DNA of 64,000 nt from Methylophilus sp. 13 (GTDB lineage: Bacteria; Pseudomonadota; Gammaproteobacteria; Burkholderiales; Methylophilaceae). A program made the position numbers and the translations under genes. The stretch lies in the NCBI RefSeq assembly GCF_015354335.1, contig NZ_JADKYR010000002.1, positions 124,001-188,000 on the forward strand. Direction: 5' to 3'. Below the pieces are notes generated by a model. That model was not told the DNA's origin. It saw only the letters and a program-made list of their open reading frames with translations, and searched no databases. Below, piece after piece: positions 45,446 to 52,680 of this stretch (position 1 is the first letter of the stretch; each line of letters opens with the position of its first letter).

Positions 45446-45826
45446 TTAAGGGAGCCGATTTAAGCGCGATTGACGCCAGTACAGCAGCATGCCAACCAGC
45501 ATATTTAGTGTCCCCTGCCAGACGGGCAAAAACAGGAAAATCAGACCGCCCTGCGCATCGGGATACATGACCACGGTCTGGAAATATAGCCAGGCGACGA
45601 CAGCCACTTCAATCACGCTAAAGCTCAACCATTGTTTTTGTATGCGCGGATGCTCAAAAAAATAATAGCCTGCATGCAGCGTCAGATAAGGGATTATCGT
45701 CCATAAAGTGATCAGCAAACCGCTCGCGCTTTCCAAAAAAGCAAATCCGCGCGCAGCATATAGCTCAAAGCCAAGTGCCAACAGGGCACCTATCATAGCC
45801 GTAATCATGAGCGCTGCTTTGAACAT
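45446..45826 (-). CDS. integral membrane protein, unknown function
   Basis: 126-aa protein with four hydrophobic helices (start MFKAALMITAMIGALLALG; later SGLLITLWTIIPYLTLHAGYY and GTLNMLVGMLLYW). GAGG precedes the ATG. I do not recognise the family. It lies 38 bp upstream of the 44970 gene in the same direction and may be co-transcribed with it. Confidence 0.65.
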   Translation of the reverse strand: MFKAALMITAMIGALLALGFELYAARGFAFLESASGLLITLWTIIPYLTLHAGYYFFEHPRIQKQWLSFSVIEVAVVAWLYFQTVVMYPDAQGGLIFLFLPVWQGTLNMLVGMLLYWRQSRLNRLP

Positions 45827-45918
45827 GCGCTCACCTCACCATCCACTGCATAGCACCCACGATGTTTATAGCTCGTCACCGCTATCATTTTCGCCCCTCC
45901 TGGTTTCCCTGGTCCGTG

Positions 45919-47214
45919 CTATTTGGACTCAGGCGGCTCCTGCTCGGAAATCAGTAATTGATTGTGGTCGGTTTTAAGATAAAACGTCCCATTCTGGTCA
46001 ATTTGGATGGCACGAATCCGGTAACCACTTAACACAGGTTCGGCATACACCAGAGTCGTGCCCTCTTTGCGCACGCGATACAACGTAGTATTACCCATGC
46101 CAGCCACAAACAAATCATGGTCCCAAAAATCATTGCGGCCAGTGGCCGGATACTTCACTAGCGGGCCGATGCCTATGGAAGGCACAAACGTCATGGCCGG
46201 TTTTTCGTAGCCTTCGTGGCTATTAAACTTGTTGCCATAATAGCCGCTCATACCGTCGCGCTCGTAAATAGTGCCATAACTGACAATCGGCCAACCATAA
46301 TTTTTGCCGCGCTTGATCAGGTTGATCTCGTCGCCGCCCCTGGGGCCGTGATCCGTCAACCATAACTCGTTACTGTCGCGGTCAAAATACAAGCCGCCAG
46401 AGGGGGAGCGGAAACCACTGGCATACACCTCTGCATTCAAGCGCTGCAAGTCTATACGAATCACTTTGCCAACCGAGGTGGTCTTGTCCTGCACACGGTC
46501 GGGTTTGGAAAAATCGCCTATGCTCAGGTACAAGGTCCGCTCGTTTTCGCCCAGCGCCAGTTTGCCACCCACCTGATGCCCGAGTATCGGCTCTTTCATC
46601 GCCGGCCGGCTTATATAAATTTCGCGGTTAAAACTGACTTCGCTGTTCTCTACGTCGACCTCAAATTCGCTGACAGCCAGTCGTACGCCGTTATTGGCCT
46701 GATCCCAGGCGGTATAAGCCACATACAGGGTCTTACCCACCAGTAATGAATCCTTGACACCCGACAGTTCACGGCAATACACCAGCGATTTACTGCTACT
46801 TTCATCGGCAGAAGTTTCTTCACCCGGAATAAACTTCGCCAGCGGCTTGCCCGGCTTCACCAGCTCCATGGTTTCATTCTGGCGAACAAAATAAACCTCG
46901 CCACACTTGCTGATAAACAGGAATAGTTTTTTATCCAGGCGCTCAAACGGGCCCGTCGGGTACTGATCCTCAAACGGTAATTTATACTCTTTGAGGGCTT
47001 GCGTCCCAAACACGGACACAATCTTTGGTGTCTCCGGCTCCTGCTTTGCCTCTTTGTCGGCTTGGGCAGCATCACTGCCGGAGAGCAATAACTTGGGCAC
47101 TGTCGCATCCTCTGCCTGCACCTGGCCCAACCACCCGGACAACAACAAAACAAAGAAAAAATGAATCAAAGATACGCGCGAGGCACGGCACGCGCTTTTG
47201 AGTGAATAATGCAA
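45919..47214 (-). CDS. exported PQQ-dependent sugar dehydrogenase-like protein (GSDH family)
   Basis: 431-aa protein with a signal peptide (LIHFFFVLLLSGWLGQVQA) and a six-bladed beta-propeller of the soluble glucose/sorbosone dehydrogenase family. YASGFRSPSGGLYFD, LWLTDHGPRGGDEINLIKRG and YGWPIVSYG are diagnostic. PQQ binding and sugar oxidation in the periplasm are plausible in a methylotroph that already makes PQQ for methanol dehydrogenase, but many relatives have no proven substrate. TTG start with GGGAG upstream. The upstream 87 bp is very AT-rich. Confidence 0.8.
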   Translation of the reverse strand: MHYSLKSACRASRVSLIHFFFVLLLSGWLGQVQAEDATVPKLLLSGSDAAQADKEAKQEPETPKIVSVFGTQALKEYKLPFEDQYPTGPFERLDKKLFLFISKCGEVYFVRQNETMELVKPGKPLAKFIPGEETSADESSSKSLVYCRELSGVKDSLLVGKTLYVAYTAWDQANNGVRLAVSEFEVDVENSEVSFNREIYISRPAMKEPILGHQVGGKLALGENERTLYLSIGDFSKPDRVQDKTTSVGKVIRIDLQRLNAEVYASGFRSPSGGLYFDRDSNELWLTDHGPRGGDEINLIKRGKNYGWPIVSYGTIYERDGMSGYYGNKFNSHEGYEKPAMTFVPSIGIGPLVKYPATGRNDFWDHDLFVAGMGNTTLYRVRKEGTTLVYAEPVLSGYRIRAIQIDQNGTFYLKTDHNQLLISEQEPPESK

Positions 47215-47301
47215 TGAAGGCTCCCTATTAGTTTATTTTTTCGAGTAGCCTTTGCTAAAAAAGTTTAAAAATAAAATTAAAAGATATTTTAAAACAATAC
47301 G

Positions 47302-47547
47302 TTATTTATTTTTATTAAAGTAATTTGTGATATAAATTTTAAGCAATAGTCCGGCGATCAGTACGCCCCAAGCGATCAAGGTGAGCTGAATAAAGGCGGC
47401 AAATGCGTCCTGCTGGCAAACCCCTTGCAAGGCGGCAAAAGACGCATCGCACCCAAATGCAACCACTGCAAAGGCAAAGCCTGGACCTAAATGCAAAATG
47501 GTTAACCCGTAAATTAAACCTCGCAACACAGCGTCACCCAATCCCAA
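47302..47547 (-). CDS. small membrane protein, unknown function
   Basis: 81 aa with two hydrophobic segments (LRGLIYGLTILHLGPGFAFAVVAF and LTLIAWGVLIAGLLLKIYI), two cysteines between them, and a polar C-terminus. The TTG start at 47547 has no ribosome-binding site; a GTG six codons in is an alternative. AT-rich 3' end. Weakly supported. Confidence 0.4.
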   Translation of the reverse strand: MGLGDAVLRGLIYGLTILHLGPGFAFAVVAFGCDASFAALQGVCQQDAFAAFIQLTLIAWGVLIAGLLLKIYITNYFNKNK

Positions 47548-47588
47548 ATACTTAAAGCCAGCATTGTAAAGTGGGCTGCACGGATAGA

Positions 47589-48224
47589 CTACTGCATGCC
47601 TTTAAAAATCTGGTAACTGCCGCCCGTATAATTGCCCTGAAACGAAGTCGCCCGCATGCCTGCCACTAACTCCATTTCCAGCGGGACATGTTCGTAGGAA
47701 TAAAGCGCGTGCCCTTTTTGGATGCAGCGCGGGCAAGCAATATTGTCATAGCTGTATACGTCCACCTGCACCTCATCCAGCCCGACGATACGTTGCGTGT
47801 GATAAGCCCCCAGGATGACTTTCTGAATCACCACACCCGGCGCCAGCTGAATATGCCAGGTGACAGGCTCATAAGCCATCAGGCCCAGAATCATGGGTTT
47901 GCTATCGTCAGTGATATTTACAGTGACTGTGCGCTGATCACGACCCGCCAGTAAAAACGCATCGCATTCACCTGGCACAAGTGGCCCCAACTTGCCCACT
48001 GCCGCCCTGGCTGCCTGACATTGCGCCCACCAGGGCCGCTGGTCTGCCTCTGGTGGCAATGTGCCTTGGTAAACACCAACCACATGCAAAGCCACGCTGG
48101 ATTCCGCGGCAGATTTGAGGGGGATAGGCTGGGTAATGCTGGTCGGCTTAGGCGTACAACATCCAGCCAACCCTAAGGCCAGGGTGACGGCAAAAGCACG
48201 GTAAAAGGACAGTGAAGATGGCAT
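47589..48224 (-). CDS. hypothetical lipoprotein, 211 aa
   Basis: The type II signal peptide (FAVTLALGLAGC) predicts a lipoprotein. The mature part is soluble, with five further cysteines including a CPRC pair that could bind metal or form disulphides. I do not recognise a family; a phrase such as GLMAYEPVTWHI looks like a beta-rich domain. ATG at 48224 preferred to TTG at 48239. It is upstream of the small membrane protein at 47.3 kb in the same direction (41-bp gap). The 145 bases upstream carry only a short hairpin near 48338-48355. Confidence 0.65.
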   Translation of the reverse strand: MPSSLSFYRAFAVTLALGLAGCCTPKPTSITQPIPLKSAAESSVALHVVGVYQGTLPPEADQRPWWAQCQAARAAVGKLGPLVPGECDAFLLAGRDQRTVTVNITDDSKPMILGLMAYEPVTWHIQLAPGVVIQKVILGAYHTQRIVGLDEVQVDVYSYDNIACPRCIQKGHALYSYEHVPLEMELVAGMRATSFQGNYTGGSYQIFKGMQ

Positions 48225-48369
48225 GCTGAATACTTTCAACGCTGGTTTGTTGGCTAGGCATCACGTCATCAAGCATAAAAAGCTTCATTCGCCGTGATCA
48301 CCGCATGCATTTATCAATAAATTCACAGCGCAAGCAATAGCCATTTGGGGCTATCAGCCCTGGGTACAA

Positions 48370-48798
48370 CTAACGCTTCAGGGCTAGCAGCAACACGCCT
48401 GCGGCAACCAGTGCTAAGCCCAACCACTCGCGCAAAGACAAGCGCTCACCCAAAAACAGACAGGCAAATAGTGCAACCAGCACCAGACTGAATTTATCCA
48501 CCGGCGCCACTTTCGACGCATCACCCAATTGCAGGGCACGGAAGTAACACAGCCAGGAAGCGCCCGTCGCCAGCGCTGACAAGCTCAAAAACAGCCAGGC
48601 ACGTCCCGGCAAACTCAAGGGATTACTCCACTTACCTGCCAGCCAGACAAAGGGCGCCAGCACCAGCGTAATCAGCACGGTACGAATCAATGTTGCAAAG
48701 TCTGAGTCTATGCCCTGAATACCGACCTTGGCAAAAATTGCCGTTAAGGCGGCAAAACAGGCCGACAGTGCTGCCCAGAAAAACCAATCGCCCGTCAT
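48370..48798 (-). CDS. EamA-type drug/metabolite transporter (single-domain)
   Basis: 142-aa protein with five hydrophobic helices and the EamA repeat pattern: FFWAALSACFAALTAIFAKVG at the N-terminus and ERLSLREWLGLALVAAGVLLL at the C-terminus. Single-domain members work as dimers. It most likely exports a small metabolite; the substrate is unknown. It follows the VOC gene by 36 bp in the same direction. Confidence 0.8.
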   Translation of the reverse strand: MTGDWFFWAALSACFAALTAIFAKVGIQGIDSDFATLIRTVLITLVLAPFVWLAGKWSNPLSLPGRAWLFLSLSALATGASWLCYFRALQLGDASKVAPVDKFSLVLVALFACLFLGERLSLREWLGLALVAAGVLLLALKR

Positions 48799-48834
48799 TT
48801 ACACCCTCCCCGTCCTATATAAACTTAAAGCGAC

Positions 48835-49203
48835 CTAATCCACATTCTGGCCGATGCGCCACAACACGCCAGAAGGATCTGTCAGACAAAAATCGCGCAT
48901 CCCCCATGGCTGTAACTGTATCGGCCAGAGCTTGATGCCATATTTTTGCACGATACCCGTTTGCTCAATCTGCTGCCACCAGGCATCCACATCCGGGACC
49001 AGCAAATGCATCATAAAGTTTTCTGCCAGATTTTCTGCACAAAAATCCTGCAATAAAAAACTCACATGCTCAAAGTGAAAATAAGCTACCCCGCCGCCCT
49101 CAGAAGCCATCTTGAAGCCTAAATCAAGATAAAACTGCTTGGATAACGCAAAGTCTTTGCTCGGCACAAACGCCTTGATTTCAGTGACCTGGAGAGTTGA
49201 CAT
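48835..49203 (-). CDS. VOC (glyoxalase/bleomycin-resistance) family protein
   Basis: 122-aa two-module VOC protein. FALSKQFYLDLGF and GVAYFHFEHVSFLLQDF are typical of the fold, and LTDPSGVLWRIGQ ends the second module. Single metal-dependent or metabolite-binding role; substrate unknown. AAAGGGG precedes the ATG. It is 14 bp downstream of the 49.2-kb gene. Confidence 0.8.
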   Translation of the reverse strand: MSTLQVTEIKAFVPSKDFALSKQFYLDLGFKMASEGGGVAYFHFEHVSFLLQDFCAENLAENFMMHLLVPDVDAWWQQIEQTGIVQKYGIKLWPIQLQPWGMRDFCLTDPSGVLWRIGQNVD

Positions 49204-49217
49204 CTCAGCCCCTTTCG

Positions 49218-49550
49218 CTATCTAACCAGTAAATAGATCATCGCGATGGTTGTTGTCGCAGATAACCCCAACGACAAAAACAACATGGTCTTGTATGTCG
49301 TTACCTGTGTTCTGGCCTCCTCAGCGGCGTCTTCCAGAGCGAGGATGGCCTGCTGCATTTTTTCTGCCAGCAAGTGAATAGACTCGGCATTCTGCAAAGT
49401 CGCTGTCTGCAACTCCTCAATCTGCTTGGTCAATACAGGATCAACCTTTTCCGCCTCAGGCTTGGCGGTAAATGCCGGAATGGCAGCCGTTGCCACCTGC
49501 GCCAGATAAGGCGCAACGGCTTTAAGAATGGGTAAAAACTGAATGGCCAC
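49218..49550 (-). CDS. hypothetical protein with coiled coil and C-terminal membrane anchor
   Basis: About 110 aa. GTG at 49550 is chosen because AAAGGA lies 6 bp upstream. N-terminal helical part (FLPILKAVAPYLAQVATAAIP), a central coiled coil (about 45-80, with KQIEELQTATLQNAESIHLL), and a C-terminal hydrophobic helix (FLSLGLSATTTIAMIYLLV). The layout resembles small phage-like or toxin-like membrane-anchored proteins, but I do not recognise a family. Confidence 0.6.
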   Translation of the reverse strand: MAIQFLPILKAVAPYLAQVATAAIPAFTAKPEAEKVDPVLTKQIEELQTATLQNAESIHLLAEKMQQAILALEDAAEEARTQVTTYKTMLFLSLGLSATTTIAMIYLLVR

Positions 49551-49668
49551 GTGTATCCTTTCTGCCTCAACGCAATACATTGATGCTCATGGTAAAGGCT
49601 ATACATGCACGCGTCCAGCATGGATTTTCGGAACTCACGACCACACCCACGTAAGTTTCAGGCTAAGG

Positions 49669-49989
49669 TTACGGTTTAAATAACCAACCTTTGCGCATTA
49701 ACAGCGCAATCACAAATGGCCAAAAGAGCGTATTGATCACATCATGCAAACTGGCATCCCAGCGCCAATATCCCAGGCTATGCAGGTCATCCTGCATATC
49801 CAGCACTTCACCGCAGCAGGCCACGATAAACACAGTGAGCAAGGGCATAAAACGATGCCCCTGCCTGCGAAAAATGCGCATCGCAGCAAAAAATACCACC
49901 AACCCAACGTAAATATGCAATGCGTCTTTTGAAAGGCCCGTGACACTCACAATCGCCAATTTCACGGCTTGAAAAGTTGAAACCGTCAT
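49669..49989 (-). CDS. small membrane protein (VanZ-like fold possible)
   Basis: 106 aa with three hydrophobic segments (LHIYVGLVVFFAAMRIF, LLTVFIVACCGEVLDM, LFWPFVIALLM) and the phrase WRWDASLHDVINTLFWP. The order of an acidic residue pair and NTxxWP recalls VanZ-like proteins; this is a weak resemblance. GAGGGGGGAG precedes the ATG, a strong site. It lies just beyond the distal end of the integron array and might be chromosomal or an old cassette. Confidence 0.6.
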   Translation of the reverse strand: MTVSTFQAVKLAIVSVTGLSKDALHIYVGLVVFFAAMRIFRRQGHRFMPLLTVFIVACCGEVLDMQDDLHSLGYWRWDASLHDVINTLFWPFVIALLMRKGWLFKP

Positions 49990-50069
49990 ACTCCCCCCTC
50001 ATACTCTGGCGCGATCAGCAGCCACTAGTTGATGACTTTTGCCGAAACCTGATTGCATATTACCCAGGC

Positions 50070-50381
50070 TCACTGAGATATTGCGAGATCAAACTGACTT
50101 GCAATTGCTTCAATGACCTCTACCGGCCCCTCAATGCGCCACTCATCACAGGGATCCCACTCACATTTAAGCTTTATGCCAGCACGCTTTAAGCGAATGC
50201 AGTCGTAATCAATCCCCGCATCAAAGCCACCGTAACGCGCATAAACTTTCCACCCCATCTGCTCAAGCTGGGGCAAAACACAGTCAAACTCTTGAGGCCC
50301 GATATTGGCAATGGCTGAAAAAGCTCTCCTCCGAAACGGCCACATTACCAACCGGCGCATCAAATTAACGAACAGCTTCAT
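50070..50381 (-). CDS. integron cassette 4 candidate: hypothetical protein, 103 aa
   Basis: Unknown protein. Basic N-terminus (MKLFVNLMRRLVMWPFRRR), then a domain with VLPQLEQMGWKVYARYGGFDAGIDYDCIRL and LKCEWDPCDEWRIEGP. It starts 24 bp after the attC-like GTTAGAG box, which fits the start of a cassette. I cannot find an attC after its stop, so it may be the degenerate last cassette or flanking DNA. Confidence 0.55.
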   Translation of the reverse strand: MKLFVNLMRRLVMWPFRRRAFSAIANIGPQEFDCVLPQLEQMGWKVYARYGGFDAGIDYDCIRLKRAGIKLKCEWDPCDEWRIEGPVEVIEAIASQFDLAISQ

Positions 50382-50405
50382 AGCGTTTTGGAAAGAAAGT
50401 CTGGA

Positions 50406-50445
50406 CTCTAACGTGTACCCAGTGTGCCGTTAGACAGGACCTAAC
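50406..50445 (-). repeat. miniature attC-like site between cassettes 3 and 4
   Basis: On the minus strand three core-like boxes occur in 40 bp: GTTAGGT (50445-50439), GTCTAAC (50435-50429) and GTTAGAG (50412-50406). The last two form a compact imperfect stem-loop of 30 nt. It is shorter than any ordinary attC and lacks room for L boxes, so it is probably a deletion remnant. Confidence 0.5.
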
Positions 50446-50466
50446 CGGAGAGCTGTGACAAGGCAG

Positions 50467-50691
50467 CTACTTTTGATTAGAGCGCTCTTTTTCATACTCT
50501 TCATAGGTTTTCTTGTTCAAATTCTCTAAACAACGGTCAACCTCACTCGGCGGCTGATTGCGGCAATTGTTCTCAGCGCCACGCTTGACCCCCTCATACC
50601 AAGACTGGGAAGTGCAGCCTGAAATTGCCATGATCCAAAAAGAAAATGAGACAAAGTTGATGTATTGTTTTGTTTTTACTGGCAGATTCAT
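50467..50691 (-). CDS. integron cassette 3: small putative lipoprotein, 74 aa
   Basis: Hydrophobic N-terminus ending in a lipobox-like AISGC (Cys near residue 26), then a hydrophilic part with three further Cys and a charged Lys/Glu C-terminus. Exported entry-exclusion-type or hypothetical lipoproteins look like this, but I do not recognise a family. The start lies 18 bp after the attC R' box; there is no clear ribosome-binding site. Confidence 0.6.
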   Translation of the reverse strand: MNLPVKTKQYINFVSFSFWIMAISGCTSQSWYEGVKRGAENNCRNQPPSEVDRCLENLNKKTYEEYEKERSNQK

Positions 50692-50708
50692 ATTTAAATG
50701 CTCAATAA

Positions 50709-50818
50709 GTCTAGCGTTAGTTTAATGGACTAGCGAGGATGGCAGCGCAGCCGGAATTATTAAACTTGCGCGCATCGAAGTAAGTTCTCGCCAATCCCGC
50801 TTCATGGATGAGTTAGCC
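50709..50818 (-). repeat. attC site between cassettes 2 and 3
   Basis: 110 bp. On the minus strand it begins GGCTAAC, carrying the TAA stop of cassette 2, and ends in ACGCTAGAC, where the R' box reads GCTAGAC instead of GTTAGAC. GGCGAG and CTCGC inside can pair. The C in place of the T next to the cleavage point may impair recombination. Confidence 0.7.
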
Positions 50819-51151
50819 AACATGCTTAACAACAGAGAGCAAATGATAGACTCTCTCTGGCGAAAGTGCATGAGTTAATAATGGGTTCGCAAGCTCGAAA
50901 AGAACCTCACTAACGACAGGTTCGGATAATGCCAAATCATCTCTGCACTCAAGAGCATTGGCCCAGCTCTCAACATCTGACCGAGTGATTGAACCCTCGG
51001 CAAATAAAGTTAAAACCCGCTCTAGGTTTTCTGGAGTTAAGACAACTACATACTCTTCACTGTCCCATGCAAATTCAGACATTCGTGCAATTGCTTGAGC
51101 AATTGGTAACTCAGCATAGACAAGAGCTTTGAGAGCATCTACGCGGTTCAT
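50813..51151 (-). CDS. integron cassette 2: hypothetical protein, 112 aa
   Basis: Acidic, soluble, mainly helical protein (start MNRVDALKALVYAELPIAQA). The phrases VVVLTPENLERVLTLFAEG and WANALECRDDL suggest an all-helical small domain; a protein partner or immunity-type role is possible but not shown. The ATG comes only five bases after the recombination point, with no Shine-Dalgarno sequence, so it depends on upstream translation or leaderless initiation. The stop lies in the attC. Confidence 0.65.
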   Translation of the reverse strand: MNRVDALKALVYAELPIAQAIARMSEFAWDSEEYVVVLTPENLERVLTLFAEGSITRSDVESWANALECRDDLALSEPVVSEVLFELANPLLTHALSPERVYHLLSVVKHVG

Positions 51152-51153
51152 AT

Positions 51154-51222
51154 GGTTAACGTTGAGGAAGGGGCTGCGCTTTAGCGCAGTCCCAGCATAG
51201 CGAACTTGACCGTATGTTAGAC
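51154..51222 (-). repeat. attC site between cassettes 1 and 2
   Basis: 69 bp. Minus strand: R'' box GTCTAAC (51222-51216, carrying the TAA stop of cassette 1), a long near-perfect internal stem GGGACTGCGC / GCGCAGCCCC, and ...CAACGTTAACC with R' box GTTAACC. This matches the canonical attC design well. Confidence 0.82.
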
Positions 51223-51519
51223 ATTGCTTTCCCTATGCGCAAAAAGTTTATTGATTTCCAGATGCGCAGAAATATTACGAGCATATGTTTTTTCGTTACC
51301 AGCCAGCGTAGATGTGACACTCGAAAGATATGTACTTCGTAAATTTCTGCCCAGATGATCGAAGAGCGTGTTGCAGAGCTTTATACCCGCAATCTTTTGA
51401 CCATTCAAATGCAGATAACAGGCGAGAGCAAATGTATCTCTGTAGAGCACCCTTTCTGTTGCCGTTTTGCTTTCTTCATCAATGATTGAACAAAGTTTAT
51501 TGATGTCGACGATCTTCAT
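51217..51519 (-). CDS. integron cassette 1: hypothetical protein, 100 aa
   Basis: Soluble helical protein starting MKIVDINKLCSIIDEESKTA. It contains a central segment TFALACYLHLNGQKIAGIKL and ends with a charged tail. No family recognised. As the first cassette after attI it should be the best expressed. AAGGAG precedes the ATG at good spacing. GC content and codon use look lower than in the flanking chromosomal genes. Confidence 0.7.
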   Translation of the reverse strand: MKIVDINKLCSIIDEESKTATERVLYRDTFALACYLHLNGQKIAGIKLCNTLFDHLGRNLRSTYLSSVTSTLAGNEKTYARNISAHLEINKLFAHRESNV

Positions 51520-51538
51520 AACTACTCCTTGGAATTAT

Positions 51539-51605
51539 GCCTAACGAAAAGTAGACCCAAAAAACGAACCTAAACTTTATATAGGCCGGTGGCTGTAAAT
51601 TTAAT
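51539..51605 (-). promoter_or_regulatory. attI recombination site with possible cassette promoter
   Basis: The core box GTTAGGC (minus strand, 51545-51539) marks the boundary between attI and cassette 1. The ~60 bp upstream on that strand contain TATATA with an ATTAAA-like hexamer 16 bp before it, a possible but weak Pc promoter. Exact attI limits cannot be defined by eye. Confidence 0.6.
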
Positions 51606-51608
51606 AAA

Positions 51609-51645
51609 ATGATTTATCATAATTAAATCAATTATTATTTGATTT
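51609..51645. promoter_or_regulatory. AT-rich intI promoter region with two inverted repeats
   Basis: ATGAT-TT-ATCAT (51609-51620) and AAATCAA-N7-TTGATTT (51625-51645) lie within 70 bp of the intI start. Neither is a LexA box (no CTGT-N8-ACAG). They could be operators controlling the integrase. Confidence 0.45.
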
Positions 51646-51674
51646 TTATTACACCTTAATAAAAGGATCGCAGT

Positions 51675-52670
51675 ATGGAAAACACACCTGAGGTAAAACC
51701 AGCACCAAAGTTGTTTCCTTTAATCGTAGAGCGATTGCGTTTAAAAAATTACAGCAACCGCACCGAAGAAGCTTATATACAGTGGATTAAACGCTTTATT
51801 TTGTTTCATGACAAGCGGCATCCCAGAGACATGGGCGCAGCCGAAATTGAGGCGTTTTTGAATCATCTGGCAGTAGAAAAAATGGTGGCGGCGAGCACGC
51901 AAAGCCAGGCTAAAAGCGCCCTGCTGTTTTTGTATGATGAGGTGTTGGAGCGGAATCTACCCAAACTTGAAAACTTGACCAAACTCCCGGCAAAAAAAGA
52001 GTTGCCTGTGGTCTTGAGCAAGCAGGAGGTACAGGCAGTGCTTTCTGGGTTGGAGGGGATGATGTGGTTGATGGTGAGCTTGTTATACGGTAGCGGCTTG
52101 CGGGTGATGGAGTGCTTGCGCTTGCGGGTGGCGGATATTGATTTTGATCGGCAGGAAATTTTGGTGCGCGACCCGCAAGGTTATAAAAACCGTACGACAT
52201 TATTACCAGGAACGTTGGTGCATCCTTTAAAAACACATTTGGCGTCTATTGAGGCATTACATGCCCAGGATTTGAGTAAAGGTTTAGGGGAAGTCTGGAT
52301 GCCTGAGGGATTGGCTAAACGCTACCCCAATGCGGGTAAGGATTGGCAGTGGCAATATGTGTTTCCCTCAAGCCGTTTATCGGTTGCGCAGCAATCAGGC
52401 GGAGTTTACCGCCACCATGCGGATGAAAAACCAATACAGCGGGCGGTGAAAAATGTGGCCAAGCAATTAGGCATTAAAAAAACCGTGACGCCGAATACAC
52501 TGAGGCACAGCTTTGCCACACACTTGCTGGAAGGTGGCCATGACTTGCAGACCGTGCAGCGCTTGTTGGGTCATGCCAATGAGGCAAACACTAAAGTCTA
52601 TGCGCAACTGGTCAACACTGGCGGACGGAGCGTGGCCAGTCCACTTGATGTGATCAAACCAATTGTGTAA
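51675..52670 (+). CDS. intI: integron integrase IntI
   Basis: 331-aa tyrosine recombinase. The N-terminal SAM-like core-binding domain (YSNRTEEAYIQWIKRFI) is followed by the catalytic domain with Arg in YGSGLRVMECL, HxxR in TLRHSFATHL, His in LLGHAN and the nucleophile Tyr in KVYAQL. The extra helix characteristic of IntI proteins is present around YPNAGKDWQWQYVFPS, and the SPLD motif lies near the C-terminus. All catalytic residues are intact, so it should be functional. AAGGA precedes the ATG. It excises and inserts cassettes at attC and attI. Confidence 0.95.
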   Translation: MENTPEVKPAPKLFPLIVERLRLKNYSNRTEEAYIQWIKRFILFHDKRHPRDMGAAEIEAFLNHLAVEKMVAASTQSQAKSALLFLYDEVLERNLPKLENLTKLPAKKELPVVLSKQEVQAVLSGLEGMMWLMVSLLYGSGLRVMECLRLRVADIDFDRQEILVRDPQGYKNRTTLLPGTLVHPLKTHLASIEALHAQDLSKGLGEVWMPEGLAKRYPNAGKDWQWQYVFPSSRLSVAQQSGGVYRHHADEKPIQRAVKNVAKQLGIKKTVTPNTLRHSFATHLLEGGHDLQTVQRLLGHANEANTKVYAQLVNTGGRSVASPLDVIKPIV

Positions 52671-52680
52671 TCAAGTCTCG

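Larger units (their letters stand above)
50406..52670. mobile_element. chromosomal integron: intI, attI and short cassette array
   Basis: An intact integron integrase gene (51675-52670, plus strand) diverges from small genes on the minus strand separated by attC-type sites. The attI junction box is at 51539-51545. attC sites occur at 51154-51222 and 50709-50818, with a miniature site at 50406-50445. Cassettes 1-3 lie wholly inside; cassette 4 may extend left to about 50.0 kb. All cassette genes point away from attI, as in classical integrons. No IS or transposon ends flank it, so it looks like a sedentary chromosomal integron. Confidence 0.85.

Noticed and set aside
48361-48380. CTAAC-type box at the end of the EamA gene as another attC
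   Set aside because: Orientation and partner box are wrong and no stem-forming partner lies within 150 bp.
49218-49230. GTTAGAT box at the end of the 49.2-kb gene as an attC end
   Set aside because: It encodes the last codons of the protein and no matching RYYYAAC box precedes it at attC distance.
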